Source of the DNA: Bog-793 sp050014835
Lineage (GTDB): Bacteria; Actinomycetota; Acidimicrobiia; Acidimicrobiales; Bog-793
DNA: 57,412 bases
Direction: 5' to 3'
NCBI GenBank assembly: GCA_050014835.1
Contig: JBEKCO010000006.1
Coordinates: 1 to 57,412 of the forward strand
Below the pieces are notes generated by a model. That model was not told where the DNA came from. It saw only the letters and a list, made by a program, of their open reading frames with translations, and made no database searches. How positions within the stretch are numbered: the first letter of the stretch is position 1; every line of letters begins with the position of its first letter. Positions 34,508 through 44,293 of this stretch are shown one piece after another. Both the position numbers and the translations under genes were made by a program.

Positions 34508-35059
34508 ATGCGGCCGGGCGATCGTTCGCTGGTCGCGCCGGTCGCCTCGCTGCGACGCGACCCCGGAAGCCGGTTGCGCTTCGACGCGGTGATCGAGGCG
34601 CACGATCTCGCCGTGAGCGGTTCGCGTGTGCCCGAGGGCTCTCCGGTCGCCGTCGACCTCGTGCTCGAGTCGGTCCACGACGGCATCCTCGTGACGGGCA
34701 CGATCGCCGCGTCCTGGGAGGGTGCCTGCCGACGGTGCCTCGAGACGGCGACCGGGCCGATCGCGGCCGACCTCACCGAGCTCTGCGTCGAGGACGCCGA
34801 CGACGAGACGACCTACCCGCTCGGCGGCGGCGAGGTCGACCTGGCGAAGATCGTCCACGACGCGTGTATCCTCAACCTGCCGCTCGCACCCCTGTGCGGT
34901 GAGGGCTGCCGGGGTCTGTGCCCCGAGTGCGGTGTCAACCGCAACGTCGAGACGTGCTCGTGCGACGTCCGTCGGGGCGGTCGCCCCGCCCCGTCGTCAA
35001 CCGACGCCGACGGCGGCGAGACCAACCCCGCCGGCGGTGACCACCGGCGCGACGAGTAG
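34508..35059 (+). CDS. DUF177 / YceD family protein
   Basis: 183 aa. CRRCLET, then CGEGCRGLCPECGVNRN and CSCD, the Cys pattern of DUF177. This family almost always precedes rpmF and is linked to 23S rRNA accumulation in E. coli and plants. The spacing of nine bases to rpmF suggests co-translation. The last 35 residues are low-complexity. Confidence 0.93.
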   Translation: MRPGDRSLVAPVASLRRDPGSRLRFDAVIEAHDLAVSGSRVPEGSPVAVDLVLESVHDGILVTGTIAASWEGACRRCLETATGPIAADLTELCVEDADDETTYPLGGGEVDLAKIVHDACILNLPLAPLCGEGCRGLCPECGVNRNVETCSCDVRRGGRPAPSSTDADGGETNPAGGDHRRDE

Positions 35060-35067
35060 GAAGATCG

Positions 35068-35247
35068 ATGGCCGTCCCGAAGAAGAAGACCTCGAAGTCG
35101 AAGAGCCGGAGTCGGCGCGCCGCGAACTGGACGCTCGCCGAGCCGGCGCAGAGTCGTTGCCCCAACTGCCAGCACGCCAAGCTCCCGCACGTCGTCTGCC
35201 CGAACTGCGGCTGGTACAAGGGACGCCGGGCGATCGAGGTCGACTGA
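35068..35247 (+). CDS. rpmF: 50S ribosomal protein L32, zinc-binding form
   Basis: 59 aa. MAVPKKKTSKSKSRSRRA is the invariant L32 start. Two CxxC pairs (RCPNCQ, VCPNCGW) form the zinc ribbon. ATG preceded by AGGAAG. The stop overlaps the apparent CTG start of plsX (CTGA at 35244-35247). Confidence 0.97.
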   Translation: MAVPKKKTSKSKSRSRRAANWTLAEPAQSRCPNCQHAKLPHVVCPNCGWYKGRRAIEVD

Positions 35248-36224
35248 TCCTCCCGATCGCGGTTGACGCCCTCGGGGGTGACAAGGCCCCCGGCGAGATC
35301 GTCGCCGGCGCGCGCCGCGCCCAGGAGGAGCTCGGCATCCCCGTGCTGCTCGTCGGCCCCGACGACGGGCGTCTCGGCGACATCGGCACCCTCGAGCTCC
35401 TCGTGGCGAACGAGTCGATCGCGATGGACGAGGACCCCGCCCGCGCCGTGCGCGCGAAGCGCGATTCGACGCTCGTGCGTGCCGCCGAGGCCGTCGCCGC
35501 CGGGAGGGCCTCGGCGATGGTGAGCGCCGGCAACACCGGCGCGGCGATGGCGTCGGCGCTTTTCCGGATGGGCCGCCTCGCGGGCGTCGCCCGCCCAGCG
35601 ATCGCCGCGCCGCTGCCGATCCCGTCGGGCGGGAACCCGACGGTGCTCATCGACGCCGGGGCGAACGCCGACTGCCGTCCGGAGTGGCTCGTCCAGTTCG
35701 CCCAGATGGCGTCGGCCTTCGTCACCGCGCGCTACGGCGTCGCCGACCCCTCGGTCGCGCTGCTGTCGAACGGCGAGGAGGCCTCGAAGGGCAGCCCGCT
35801 CGTCAAAGAGACCTACGCCCTGCTCGCCAGGGGGGCCGGCGTGCGGTTCGTCGGCAATGTCGAGGGACGCGACCTGCTCGCCGGCGGCGTCGACGTCGTC
35901 GTCGTCGACGGCTTCACCGGCAACGTCGCCCTCAAGTCGCTCGAGGGGGCGCTCAACGCCTTCATGGGGATCCTCGGCCAGGTCTTCGCCGAGTCGCCGG
36001 AGAACAAGGCCGCCGGCGACGTGATCGTGCCGTCGCTGCTCAAGTACGCGAGCTACGTCGACCCGGAGGAGACGGGCGGCGCGCTCTTGCTCGGCGTGGA
36101 GGGCGTCTGCATCATCAGCCACGGGAGCAGCTCGGCGCGCGCGATCGTCAACGCCGCCCGGATCGCCGCCGATCTCGTGGCCGCCGACCTCGTCGGACAG
36201 GTCCGCGCCGCGGTGAGCCGGTAG
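35244..36224 (+). CDS. plsX: Phosphate acyltransferase PlsX
   Basis: 326 aa; makes acyl phosphate from acyl-ACP for phospholipid synthesis. The family N-terminus LPIAVDALGGDKAPGEIVAG begins two residues after a CTG that overlaps the rpmF stop as CTGA. No ATG, GTG or TTG lies between there and residue 50; a TTG at 35157 would add 29 residues translated from inside rpmF. SAGNTGAAMA, VDGFTGNVALK and the C-terminal GVCIISHGSSSARAI are diagnostic. Start codon CTG is therefore the best reading. Confidence 0.92.
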   Translation: MILPIAVDALGGDKAPGEIVAGARRAQEELGIPVLLVGPDDGRLGDIGTLELLVANESIAMDEDPARAVRAKRDSTLVRAAEAVAAGRASAMVSAGNTGAAMASALFRMGRLAGVARPAIAAPLPIPSGGNPTVLIDAGANADCRPEWLVQFAQMASAFVTARYGVADPSVALLSNGEEASKGSPLVKETYALLARGAGVRFVGNVEGRDLLAGGVDVVVVDGFTGNVALKSLEGALNAFMGILGQVFAESPENKAAGDVIVPSLLKYASYVDPEETGGALLLGVEGVCIISHGSSSARAIVNAARIAADLVAADLVGQVRAAVSR

Positions 36225-36344
36225 ATTTGACAACGGTCGGCGGGGGAGGCCCGGAGCGCCGTGCGGGCGCTCGGTTCCCGGCCAGGACGACTGATCGCGT
36301 GGACCCGAGGAGGTGGCGTGCCGGCTGAGGCATCGAAGGGACGG

Positions 36345-36608
36345 ATGAACCGGGAGCAGGTTCTCGAACTCGTTCGACTCCAGCTCGCCGACATCTTGGA
36401 AATCTCGCCGGACGGCATCGCCGAGTCGTCGTCGTTCAGCGAGGACCTCAACGCGGACTCGCTCGCCCTCATCGAGCTCGTCGAGTCGCTCGAGGAGGAG
36501 CTGCGCAACCAGGTCGCCGACTTCCGGATCGACGACGAGGATCTCGAGGACCTCCGCACCGTGCGTGACGCGGTCGACTATGTCACCGCGAAGCTCGAGG
36601 CAGCCTGA
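36345..36608 (+). CDS. acpP: Acyl carrier protein
   Basis: 87 aa, acidic four-helix protein. The 4'-phosphopantetheine serine is in DLNADSLALIELVE. ATG 36345 has AAGGG four bases upstream; an in-frame GTG at 36318 with GAGGAGG would add nine residues and cannot be excluded. The usual fabD and fabG between plsX and acpP are absent. Its stop overlaps the apparent CTG start of rnc. Confidence 0.94.
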   Translation: MNREQVLELVRLQLADILEISPDGIAESSSFSEDLNADSLALIELVESLEEELRNQVADFRIDDEDLEDLRTVRDAVDYVTAKLEAA

Positions 36609-37375
36609 CGGAACCCTCGACGCCCGGCCCGTCGGTCGGGGGGCAGCCCGCGGGGGGTGGATCCGACGCGTCCGGGGAAGCACGCGCCTCGCTCGAGTTG
36701 CGTCTCGGCCCCGCCGTCGTCGACCCGGGGCTCTTGCACCTCGCCCTGTGCCACCGCTCCTACTGCGCCGAGGTGGCGGGCGAGGAGTCGAACGAACGGC
36801 TCGAGTTCCTCGGCGACGCGGTGCTCGGGGTCGTCGTCACCGAGCACCTCTACCGCGACCATCCGGAGCTGCCGGAGGGGGACCTCGCCCGGATCCGCGC
36901 CGCCATCGTGAGCACCGAGGCCCTCGCCCCCGTCGGCGCCGGGCTCGGCCTCGGCGCCGCGCTGCTGCTCGGGCGCGGGGAGGACGCCTCCGGCGGGCGC
37001 GAGAAACCGTCGATCCTCGCCGACGCCCTCGAGGCGGTCATCGGCGCGGTCTTCCTCTCCGGCGGCGTGGTGGCGGCGCGGCGGTTCGTCCTCGGGTTGA
37101 TGGGCGCGCAGATCGACGAGGAGTCGCGCCGCGCAACCCTCGGCGACGCGAAGAACCGCCTCCAGGAGACGTGCTCGCGCCGCGGCGTCGAGCCGCCCCG
37201 CTACGTCGTCACCGAGCAGGGTCCCGAGCACGCCAAGCGGTTCTCCGCCGAGGTGAGGGTCGGCGCCGTCGTCGGGCGTGGCGCCGGCAGCTCGAAAAAA
37301 CAGGCCGAACGGGCCGCGGCGCAGTCGGCGATCGACGCGCTGGGGGCCGACCCGGCTGACGCGACACGTGCCTGA
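36605..37375 (+). CDS. rnc: Ribonuclease III
   Basis: Double-stranded RNA endonuclease, 256 aa from a CTG overlapping the acpP stop (CTGA, 36605-36608). ERLEFLGDAVLGV is the catalytic signature, DALEAVIGAVFL supplies the second Asp/Glu pair, and the C-terminal dsRNA-binding domain (NRLQETC ... SKKQAERAAAQSAI) is complete. The only standard start nearby, TTG 36698, would cut off the first helix before RLGPAVVDPGLLHLALCHRSY. So CTG is preferred although unusual. Confidence 0.92.
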   Translation: MTEPSTPGPSVGGQPAGGGSDASGEARASLELRLGPAVVDPGLLHLALCHRSYCAEVAGEESNERLEFLGDAVLGVVVTEHLYRDHPELPEGDLARIRAAIVSTEALAPVGAGLGLGAALLLGRGEDASGGREKPSILADALEAVIGAVFLSGGVVAARRFVLGLMGAQIDEESRRATLGDAKNRLQETCSRRGVEPPRYVVTEQGPEHAKRFSAEVRVGAVVGRGAGSSKKQAERAAAQSAIDALGADPADATRA

Positions 37376-38198
37376 GCTCCCGGAGGTCGAGACCGTCCGG
37401 CGCGAGCTCGCCGCGACCCTCGTCGGGCGCACCGTCACCGAGGTTGCGGTGCACGGTCCCCGCACCGTCCGTCGCCAGAGCGTGCGCCGGTTCCGGGCCG
37501 GGCTGACGGGGCGGCGGGTGCTCGACGTCCGGCGCCACGGTAAGTACCTGCTCATCGGGTGCGACGGCGGGACGCTCGTCGTCCATCTGCGCATGACCGG
37601 GCGGCTGTCGCTCGAGGACGGCGCGCCGGGCGGCGTCATCCCGCACACCCACGCGGTCCTCTCCCTCGACGACGGCCGGAGGCTGCGCTTCGTCGATCCG
37701 CGCACGTTCGGGGAGCTCTTTTTTGCCACCGAGGGCGATCAGCTCCTCGCCGACACGGTCGGCCGGCTCGGCCCGGACGCCGCCGACGGCGGCATCGGCC
37801 CCGAGGCGCTCGGCCGGCTCGTCGGCCGTCGGCGGACCTCGCTGAAGGCGTTCCTCCTCGACCAGGCGATGATCGCCGGGATAGGCAACATCTACGCCGA
37901 CGAGATCTGCTTCGCGGCCGGGCTCCGCCCCGATCGATCGACGGCGACGCTGGGGGCTGACGATCTCGCCCGGCTCGCCGTGGCGGTGCGCGCCGTCCTT
38001 TCCCGGGCGGTCGGGTCGCGGGGCACGTCGCTCGGCGACGGGGGTTACCGCGACCTCTTCGGCGATCCGGGGGGTTTCCAGGCCGAGCACGCCGTCTACG
38101 GCCGCGGCGGGAGGCCCTGTCCGCGTTGTGGGACGGCGATCGAGAAGTCGCGCCTCGCGGGCCGCTCGACGCACTGGTGTCCCCGCTGCCAGGGCTGA
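37368..38198 (+). CDS. mutM: Formamidopyrimidine-DNA glycosylase
   Basis: 276 aa; removes 8-oxoguanine and opened purines. The start PELPEVETVRREL contains the N-terminal proline nucleophile and Glu3. HGKYLL has the conserved Lys, and the C-terminal zinc finger is CPRCGTAIEK ... THWCPRCQ. GTG start eight bases before the rnc stop. With the mutY at 17047 the cell has both base-excision arms of the GO system. Confidence 0.96.
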   Translation: MPELPEVETVRRELAATLVGRTVTEVAVHGPRTVRRQSVRRFRAGLTGRRVLDVRRHGKYLLIGCDGGTLVVHLRMTGRLSLEDGAPGGVIPHTHAVLSLDDGRRLRFVDPRTFGELFFATEGDQLLADTVGRLGPDAADGGIGPEALGRLVGRRRTSLKAFLLDQAMIAGIGNIYADEICFAAGLRPDRSTATLGADDLARLAVAVRAVLSRAVGSRGTSLGDGGYRDLFGDPGGFQAEHAVYGRGGRPCPRCGTAIEKSRLAGRSTHWCPRCQG

Positions 38199-38283
38199 AC
38201 CGGCGGGGCGCGGGTCCGGCCCGGACGATCGTGTGGCGTGCGCTCCCGATCCGGCCGCGCCACCCGGGTAACGTGGCGACGCC

Positions 38284-41200
38284 GTGTTTCTGAAGTCGCT
38301 CTCTCTCAAGGGTTTCAAGTCGTTCGCCGACCCGACGACGCTCGAATTCGAGCCCGGTGTCACGGTCGTCGTGGGGCCGAACGGCTCGGGCAAGTCGAAC
38401 GTCGTCGACGCCGTCGCCTGGGTGCTCGGCGCCCAGGGGCCGAGCGTCGTGCGCTCGGCGAAGATGGACGACGTCATCTTCGCCGGCACCGCCAAACGGA
38501 CGGCGCTCGGGCGAGCCGAAGTCACCCTCACGATCGACAACGCGGCTCACCGGCTGCCGATCGACCTCACCGAGGTGACGATCACGCGCACGTTGTTCCG
38601 TTCCGGCGAGAGCGAGTACGCGATCAACGGCTCGCCGTGCCGCCTGCTCGATGTCCAGGAGCTGCTCTCGGACACCGGGGTCGGCCGCCAGCAGCACATC
38701 GTCGTCGGCCAGGGCCAGCTCGACGCCGTGCTGGCGGCGCATCCCGAGGACCGCCGGGCGATCATCGAGGAGGCGGCCGGGATCCTCAAATACCGGCGTC
38801 GTCGCGAACGCGCGAGCCGCCGGCTCGAGGCGAGCGAGGCCGGGCTCGCCCGGGTCCGGGACCTGTTGCGGGAGGTCAAGCGCCAGCTGAAGCCGCTCGA
38901 GCGCCAGGCGACCTCGGCCCGCCAGCACGGCGAGCTCGAGGGCGAGCTGTCGGCGTTGCGGCTCCACCTCGCCGGGCGTGAGCTCGCCGAGCTCACCGGC
39001 AGGCAGTCCGCCCTCGACTCGCAGGCGGAGGAGCTCGACCGGGACCTCCAGCGCCGCGAGGGCGAGCTCGGGGTCTTAGGCGGCCGTCTGACGGCGATCG
39101 AGGAGGAGCTCGGGACGGCGCGGGCCGACGAGCTCGTGCCGGTCGTCGGCCGGCTCGAGCAGCTGCGCGAGCGCGTGCACGGCCAGCTCGCGCTCGTGAA
39201 CGAACGCCGGCGTGCCGGCGCCGCGCTCGCGGCCGTGCTCCAGGGTGCGGCCTCGTCGGCCGACATCGCCGCCGACCTCGACCGGGTCGTGGCGGCGCTC
39301 GCCGACGCCGAGGCGGAGCAGGAGGTCCTTTCCCCGGAGCTCCGCGCGCTCGAGGCCGAGGAGGAGACGCTCGCCGGGCGCAGGTCCGCCACCGAGGAGC
39401 GGTTCGGGGCCGACGAACCGGCGCCGTTCGCCGCGGCCGCGGAGGTGCGCGGGGCGCGCGACGTCGCGGCGGACGTCCTGCGCACGAGCCGCGAGGTCGA
39501 GGTGCGCGCCGCCGAACGGGTCGCCGCGCTCGCCCGGCAGCGCGACGAGATCGACGGCCGTCTCGCCGTCGCGTCGGCGGAGCTCGACCGGCTCGCCGCC
39601 GAGATCGACAAGGCGACGGTCGCGACCCAGGCCGCCGAGCGCGCCGAGACGGCCGTCGAGCTCGTCCTCGCGGAGGCCGACAAGACGCTGCAGGTGTGCG
39701 AGGCGCGCCGCCAGGCGGCGGCAGCCCGGGTCGAGGCGCTCGAGCTCGCCCTCGACGAGGCCCGCGCCCGGGCAGGGGTCGAACGGCTCGCCGCCGTCTC
39801 GGGCGTCGTCGGCACGCTGCTCGACGTCGTCGAGGTCGACGACGACCTCGTCCTCGCCTTCGAGGCGGCGGTCGCCGGCGTGCTCGACGCCGTCCTCGTC
39901 GCAGGCGGAGCGTCGGCGCGCGCCGCCTTCGGCCAGCTGAGGGAGACCGGATCCGGCGGCAACATCCTCCCGCTCCTCGACGGCCCGAAGGCGACGGAAA
40001 GGTCGCTGCCGGCGGGGGCCGAGTCGCTGCGGGACGCGGTTCGTGCCGCCGACCCCGCGGTCGCCCGACTGCTCGACCGGCTGATCGGCGACGTCGAGGT
40101 CGTGCGCGCCGGACCCGACACCGTGATCGGGCGCGCCCTCGCCGATCCGAGCCGCACGATCGTCACGCCCGACGGGGACCGATTCTCGCCGTTCGGCTGG
40201 CGGATCGGGGCAGGGCACACCGGGGCGACGCGCGCCGCCCTCGAAGGGGCCCGCGCGGCGGAGACCGACGCGGCCACGACGGCCGACCGGGCGGCGGCGG
40301 GCGCCGACGACGCGCGCCACGAGCTCGCGACGGCGCGCGCCACGGCCCAGGAGGCGCGGCGCCGGGTCGACCGGCTGATCGGCGGGCAGCAGAGCGACGA
40401 GCTGGTCCGCGCCGAACTCGCCCGCCAGCTCCGGCTCGTCACCGACGAGGAGGCCGCCGCAGTCGCCGCGCAGTCGGCGATCGCCGCGGCCCACAAGCAG
40501 GCGGCGCAGGCCTTCGCCGAGGCGGAGGACAAGCTCGCCGCGGCGGAGCGGGCCGAGGAGGCCCAGCTCGCGCTCGTCGGCGAGGTGTCCGCGGCACGCC
40601 GCGAGATCGCCGAGACCGAGCGGGCCCTCGGCGACCGCCGCCGCGAGCTCGAGGTGCGCTCGGCCGCGCTCGACGAGCGGGTGTCGCTCCTGTCGGCGCG
40701 TCGCGCCGAGCTCGCCCACGAGCTCGAGGCGCGGGAAGCTGGCGCGCCCGGCGAGGTGCCCGGGGCCCTCGACGACGGCGCGCTCGAGCGCCTGGCGGGG
40801 GCGCTCGGGACCCTCCGGGACCGGCTCGACCGGGGGATCGCGGCCGCCGGCGCCGAGCGTGACCGCCGCGTCGATGCGAGCGAGAAGCGGCTCGCCCGCC
40901 TCGGTGCGACCCGGCACGAGCGCGAGCAGCTGGAACACGCCATGACCGTCGACCGGGAACGCCGCCAACGGCTGGAGATCGAACGGACCGAGGCGCGGAT
41001 CCGCGCCGAGACGGCGGTCGGCCAGTTGCGGCGGGAGTTCGACGTCGTCGCCGACGAGGCGATCGCCGCCGAGGCGCCACCGCTGCCGGCCGGGGTCGAC
41101 GCCGGCCAGCGGGTGCGGCAGCTCGAGCGGGAGCTCGCGGCGCTCGGCCCGGTGAACCCGCTCGCCGCCGAGGAGCTCGCCGCGCTCGTCGACCGGCGCA

Positions 41201-41802
41201 CCTTCCTTGAGGGCCAGCTCGACGACGTCCGATCCGCCCGACGCGATCTCAACCGCGTGATCGCCGCGGTCGACGCCCAGATCGTCGAGACGTTCACCGC
41301 CGCCTTCGCCGACGTCGCCAGGCACTTCTCGACGCTCGTGGCGACGCTGTTCCCCGGCGGCTCGGGCAGCCTGCACCTGTCCGAGCCGGAGGACCTCTTG
41401 TCGACCGGGGTCGAGATCGAGGCCCGCCCCGCCGGCCGCAACGTCCGACGGCTGAGCCTGCTCTCCGGCGGGGAGCGCGCCCTCGTCGCGCTCGGGTTCC
41501 TGTTCTCCGTGTTCCGTAGTCGGCCGTCGCCGTTCTACGTGCTCGACGAGGTCGAAGCGGCGCTCGACGACGTCAACCTCGGGCGTTTCCTCGCCCTCGT
41601 CGACGAGTTCCGCGCCGACGCGCAGCTCCTCATCGTCAGCCACCAGAAACGGACGATGGAGGTCGCCGACGCCCTCTACGGGATCTCGCTCCAGCCGGGA
41701 GGGGCGTCAAAGGTCGTGAGCGAGAAGGTCGAACGGCGCGCCGGCCCGGCCCCGACCAACGGCGAGCGCTCCGTCCCGGTCGCCACCCGGGACGCGTCGT
41801 GA
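38284..41802 (+). CDS. smc: Chromosome segregation ATPase SMC
   Basis: 1172 aa, usual length. Walker A GPNGSGKSNVVDAVAW, GRQQHIVVGQGQLD Q-loop, long coiled coil (about 170-500), hinge (about 510-640, VVGTLLDVVEVDDDLVLAFE), second coiled coil (about 660-1010), signature LSLLSGGERALVALG, Walker B YVLDEVEAALDD. The scpA and scpB partners are not here. GTG start; a TAACGT box lies nine bases before it. Confidence 0.97.
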   Translation: MFLKSLSLKGFKSFADPTTLEFEPGVTVVVGPNGSGKSNVVDAVAWVLGAQGPSVVRSAKMDDVIFAGTAKRTALGRAEVTLTIDNAAHRLPIDLTEVTITRTLFRSGESEYAINGSPCRLLDVQELLSDTGVGRQQHIVVGQGQLDAVLAAHPEDRRAIIEEAAGILKYRRRRERASRRLEASEAGLARVRDLLREVKRQLKPLERQATSARQHGELEGELSALRLHLAGRELAELTGRQSALDSQAEELDRDLQRREGELGVLGGRLTAIEEELGTARADELVPVVGRLEQLRERVHGQLALVNERRRAGAALAAVLQGAASSADIAADLDRVVAALADAEAEQEVLSPELRALEAEEETLAGRRSATEERFGADEPAPFAAAAEVRGARDVAADVLRTSREVEVRAAERVAALARQRDEIDGRLAVASAELDRLAAEIDKATVATQAAERAETAVELVLAEADKTLQVCEARRQAAAARVEALELALDEARARAGVERLAAVSGVVGTLLDVVEVDDDLVLAFEAAVAGVLDAVLVAGGASARAAFGQLRETGSGGNILPLLDGPKATERSLPAGAESLRDAVRAADPAVARLLDRLIGDVEVVRAGPDTVIGRALADPSRTIVTPDGDRFSPFGWRIGAGHTGATRAALEGARAAETDAATTADRAAAGADDARHELATARATAQEARRRVDRLIGGQQSDELVRAELARQLRLVTDEEAAAVAAQSAIAAAHKQAAQAFAEAEDKLAAAERAEEAQLALVGEVSAARREIAETERALGDRRRELEVRSAALDERVSLLSARRAELAHELEAREAGAPGEVPGALDDGALERLAGALGTLRDRLDRGIAAAGAERDRRVDASEKRLARLGATRHEREQLEHAMTVDRERRQRLEIERTEARIRAETAVGQLRREFDVVADEAIAAEAPPLPAGVDAGQRVRQLERELAALGPVNPLAAEELAALVDRRTFLEGQLDDVRSARRDLNRVIAAVDAQIVETFTAAFADVARHFSTLVATLFPGGSGSLHLSEPEDLLSTGVEIEARPAGRNVRRLSLLSGGERALVALGFLFSVFRSRPSPFYVLDEVEAALDDVNLGRFLALVDEFRADAQLLIVSHQKRTMEVADALYGISLQPGGASKVVSEKVERRAGPAPTNGERSVPVATRDAS

Positions 41803-41821
41803 CGACGCGGGCCCCGACGCC

Positions 41822-42802
41822 GTGAGGTTCCGCCGGCACCGTCCCGACGACGGGCGCGCCCCCGCCGCGCCGGCGCCGGGCGACGCGCCGGCGCCGCCGA
41901 ACGGTCCCGTCCTCGCCAGGCGTCTCGGGCGCAACCGCCCGGGACTGGCGGGGGGACTCGCCCGCCTTTTCGCCGGCAAGGTCGACGGGACGACCTTCGA
42001 GGCGCTCGAGGACCTGCTCGTGGGGGCTGACGTCGGCCTGGCATCGACCGGCCGGATCCTCGCCGCGCTCCGCGACGCGGTGCGCACGGGCGCCGTCGCC
42101 CCGACCCCCGAGGCGCTCGTCGCGGGGCTGCGCGCCGAGATCGTCGCCGGTTTCGCCGGGGAAGACCGGGGCCTGCAGCGCGCCGCGGCGCCGCCGAGCG
42201 TCTGGCTCATCGTCGGCGTGAACGGCGTCGGCAAGACGACGACAGTCGGCAAGCTCGCCGCCCGCGAGGCCGCCGAGGGCCGCCGCGTCGTCGTCGCCGC
42301 GGGCGACACCTTCCGGGCCGCGGCGGGCGACCAGCTCGCCAGCTGGGCGGAGCGTTGCGGGGCGACGCTCGTGCGGGGCGCGGACGGCGCCGACCCGTCG
42401 TCGGTCATTTTCGACGCCGTCGAGCACGCGACCGCCCGCGGCGCCGACCTCGTCCTCGCCGACAGCGCGGGGAGACTGCACACCAAGACGAACCTCATGG
42501 ACGAGCTGCGCAAGGTGCGGCGCGTCGCCGACCGCCCGCCGGGACGGGTGAGCGAGGTCCTGCTCGTCATCGACGCGACGACCGGCCAGAACGGGCTTGC
42601 CCAGGCCCGCGAGTTCACGAACGCCGTCGGGGTAACCGGGATCGTGCTCACCAAGCTCGACGGGACGGCGAAGGGCGGGATCGTGCTCGCGATCCACGAG
42701 GAGCTCGGTCTGCCGATCAAGCTCGTCGGGGTGGGCGAGGGACCCGACGATCTCGTCGCGTTCGACCCGGACGAGTTCGCCGCGGCGCTCGTTGGAGCGT
42801 GA
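41822..42802 (+). CDS. ftsY: Signal recognition particle receptor FtsY
   Basis: 326 aa GTPase that docks SRP-ribosome complexes at the membrane. N domain (about 30-110) then G domain: GVNGVGKTTTVGKLA, AAGDTFRAAAGDQL, DSAGRLHTKTNLMDEL, TKLDGTAKGG. The acidic/proline-rich N-terminal extension is short. GTG start 19 bases after smc. Forms the SRP pair with ffh just downstream. Confidence 0.96.
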   Translation: MRFRRHRPDDGRAPAAPAPGDAPAPPNGPVLARRLGRNRPGLAGGLARLFAGKVDGTTFEALEDLLVGADVGLASTGRILAALRDAVRTGAVAPTPEALVAGLRAEIVAGFAGEDRGLQRAAAPPSVWLIVGVNGVGKTTTVGKLAAREAAEGRRVVVAAGDTFRAAAGDQLASWAERCGATLVRGADGADPSSVIFDAVEHATARGADLVLADSAGRLHTKTNLMDELRKVRRVADRPPGRVSEVLLVIDATTGQNGLAQAREFTNAVGVTGIVLTKLDGTAKGGIVLAIHEELGLPIKLVGVGEGPDDLVAFDPDEFAAALVGA

Positions 42803-42891
42803 GATCGGGCGACCGGGCCCCGGCGGCGGTGCGCTTGCGGCGCCGATCCTGTGGGTGAGCTGCACTCGCAGGCGACTAGCCTGACGTTTTC

Positions 42892-44238
42892 ATGTTCGAG
42901 TCGCTCACCGATCGCTTCGACGAGATCTTCACGCGCCTGCGCGGACGGGGACGGCTCTCCGAGGCGGACCTTGACGCGGCGCTGCGCGAGATCCGTGTCG
43001 CGCTGCTCGAAGGTGACGTCAATCTCGAGGTCGTGCGCGATCTCGTGGAGGCGATACGCGCCCGCGCCTCGCTCGCCGAGCTCGACAAGAGCCTCACCCC
43101 TGCCCAGCAGGTCATCAAGATCGTCAACGAGGAGCTGACCGCGATCCTCGGTGGCGAGCCGCTCCGCATCACCTACGCGCCGAAGCCTCCGACCGTCGTC
43201 CTGCTCGCCGGGCTGCAAGGCTCGGGCAAGACGAGCGCGGCGGCGAAGCTCGCCCGCTGGTTCATCGAGCACGGCCGGCACCCGCTGCTCGTCGCCGCCG
43301 ACCTGCAGCGCCCCGCCGCCGTCGAGCAGCTCCGCGTGCTCGGCCGCCAGGTCGGCGCGGCCGTCTTCAGCGAGTCGACCGACCCGGTCTCCGTCGCCCG
43401 CTCCGGGGTCGCCGAGGCGATCCGCGTCGGGCGCGACGTCGTCGTCATCGACACGGCCGGCCGGGTCTCGGTCGACACCGCCCTCATGGACGAGGTGGCC
43501 GCCGTGGCGCGGGCGACGTCACCCCGCTACACGTTCCTCGTCCTCGACGCGATGACCGGTCAGGACGCCGTCGCGACGGCGGTCGCCTTCCACGGCGCGC
43601 TGCCGCTCGACGGGGCGATCCTCACCAAGCTCGACGGCGACGCCCGGGGAGGTGCCGCCCTGTCGGTCGCCAAGGTCGTCGGCCGTCCGATCGCCTTCGT
43701 CTCGACCGGCGAGCGCCCGGCGGACTTCGAGACGTTCCGGCCCGACCGGATGGCGGGCCGGATCCTCGGCATGGGAGACGTGCTGTCGCTCGTCGAGCGC
43801 GCGGAACGTCTCGACGGCGACGCGACTGGACGGGCGATGGAGCGGATGCGGCGCGGTCGCTTCACCCTCGACGACTTCCACGAGCAGCTCCAGCAGATGA
43901 AACGGCTGGGCCCGCTCTCGGGGATCGTCGGGATGCTGCCGGGGCTCCCCAAGGAGATGCGCAACGCCGCCGTCGACGAGGGGAGCATCACGCGGATCGA
44001 GGCGGTCATCCGCTCGATGACGCCGGACGAGCGCAACGACCCGGCGATCATCAACGGGTCGCGCCGGACCCGGATCGCCACCGGCAGCGGGACGACGCCC
44101 GCCGACGTGAACGATCTCGTCAACCGATTCAAGGAGATGCAGAAGCTGATGCGATCGTCTGGGATGATGGCGCAGGCTCGCCCCGGCGGACGGCGCCAGA
44201 AACGCAAGGGTGGCAGGGTGACGCCCGCCAGCCGCTAG
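42892..44238 (+). CDS. ffh: Signal recognition particle protein Ffh
   Basis: 448 aa. G domain LAGLQGSGKTSAAAKLA, DTAGRVSVDTALMDE, TKLDGDARGG; the C-terminal M domain (about 300-430) binds 4.5S RNA and signal peptides, with GPLSGIVGMLPG and INGSRRTRIATGSGT. The ATG at 42892 follows a TAGCCT box by nine bases, so a very short or absent leader is likely. Leads into rpsP after 55 bases. Confidence 0.97.
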   Translation: MFESLTDRFDEIFTRLRGRGRLSEADLDAALREIRVALLEGDVNLEVVRDLVEAIRARASLAELDKSLTPAQQVIKIVNEELTAILGGEPLRITYAPKPPTVVLLAGLQGSGKTSAAAKLARWFIEHGRHPLLVAADLQRPAAVEQLRVLGRQVGAAVFSESTDPVSVARSGVAEAIRVGRDVVVIDTAGRVSVDTALMDEVAAVARATSPRYTFLVLDAMTGQDAVATAVAFHGALPLDGAILTKLDGDARGGAALSVAKVVGRPIAFVSTGERPADFETFRPDRMAGRILGMGDVLSLVERAERLDGDATGRAMERMRRGRFTLDDFHEQLQQMKRLGPLSGIVGMLPGLPKEMRNAAVDEGSITRIEAVIRSMTPDERNDPAIINGSRRTRIATGSGTTPADVNDLVNRFKEMQKLMRSSGMMAQARPGGRRQKRKGGRVTPASR

Positions 44239-44293
44239 CTGGCGCGACCTCGGCGCCCGGACTTCGATCGACACCACAGAAAGCGAGAAAGAC

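Noticed and set aside
38547..41441. 964-codon minus-strand frame over smc
   Set aside because: Ser/Arg/Ala-rich shadow of the smc coiled coil, not a protein.
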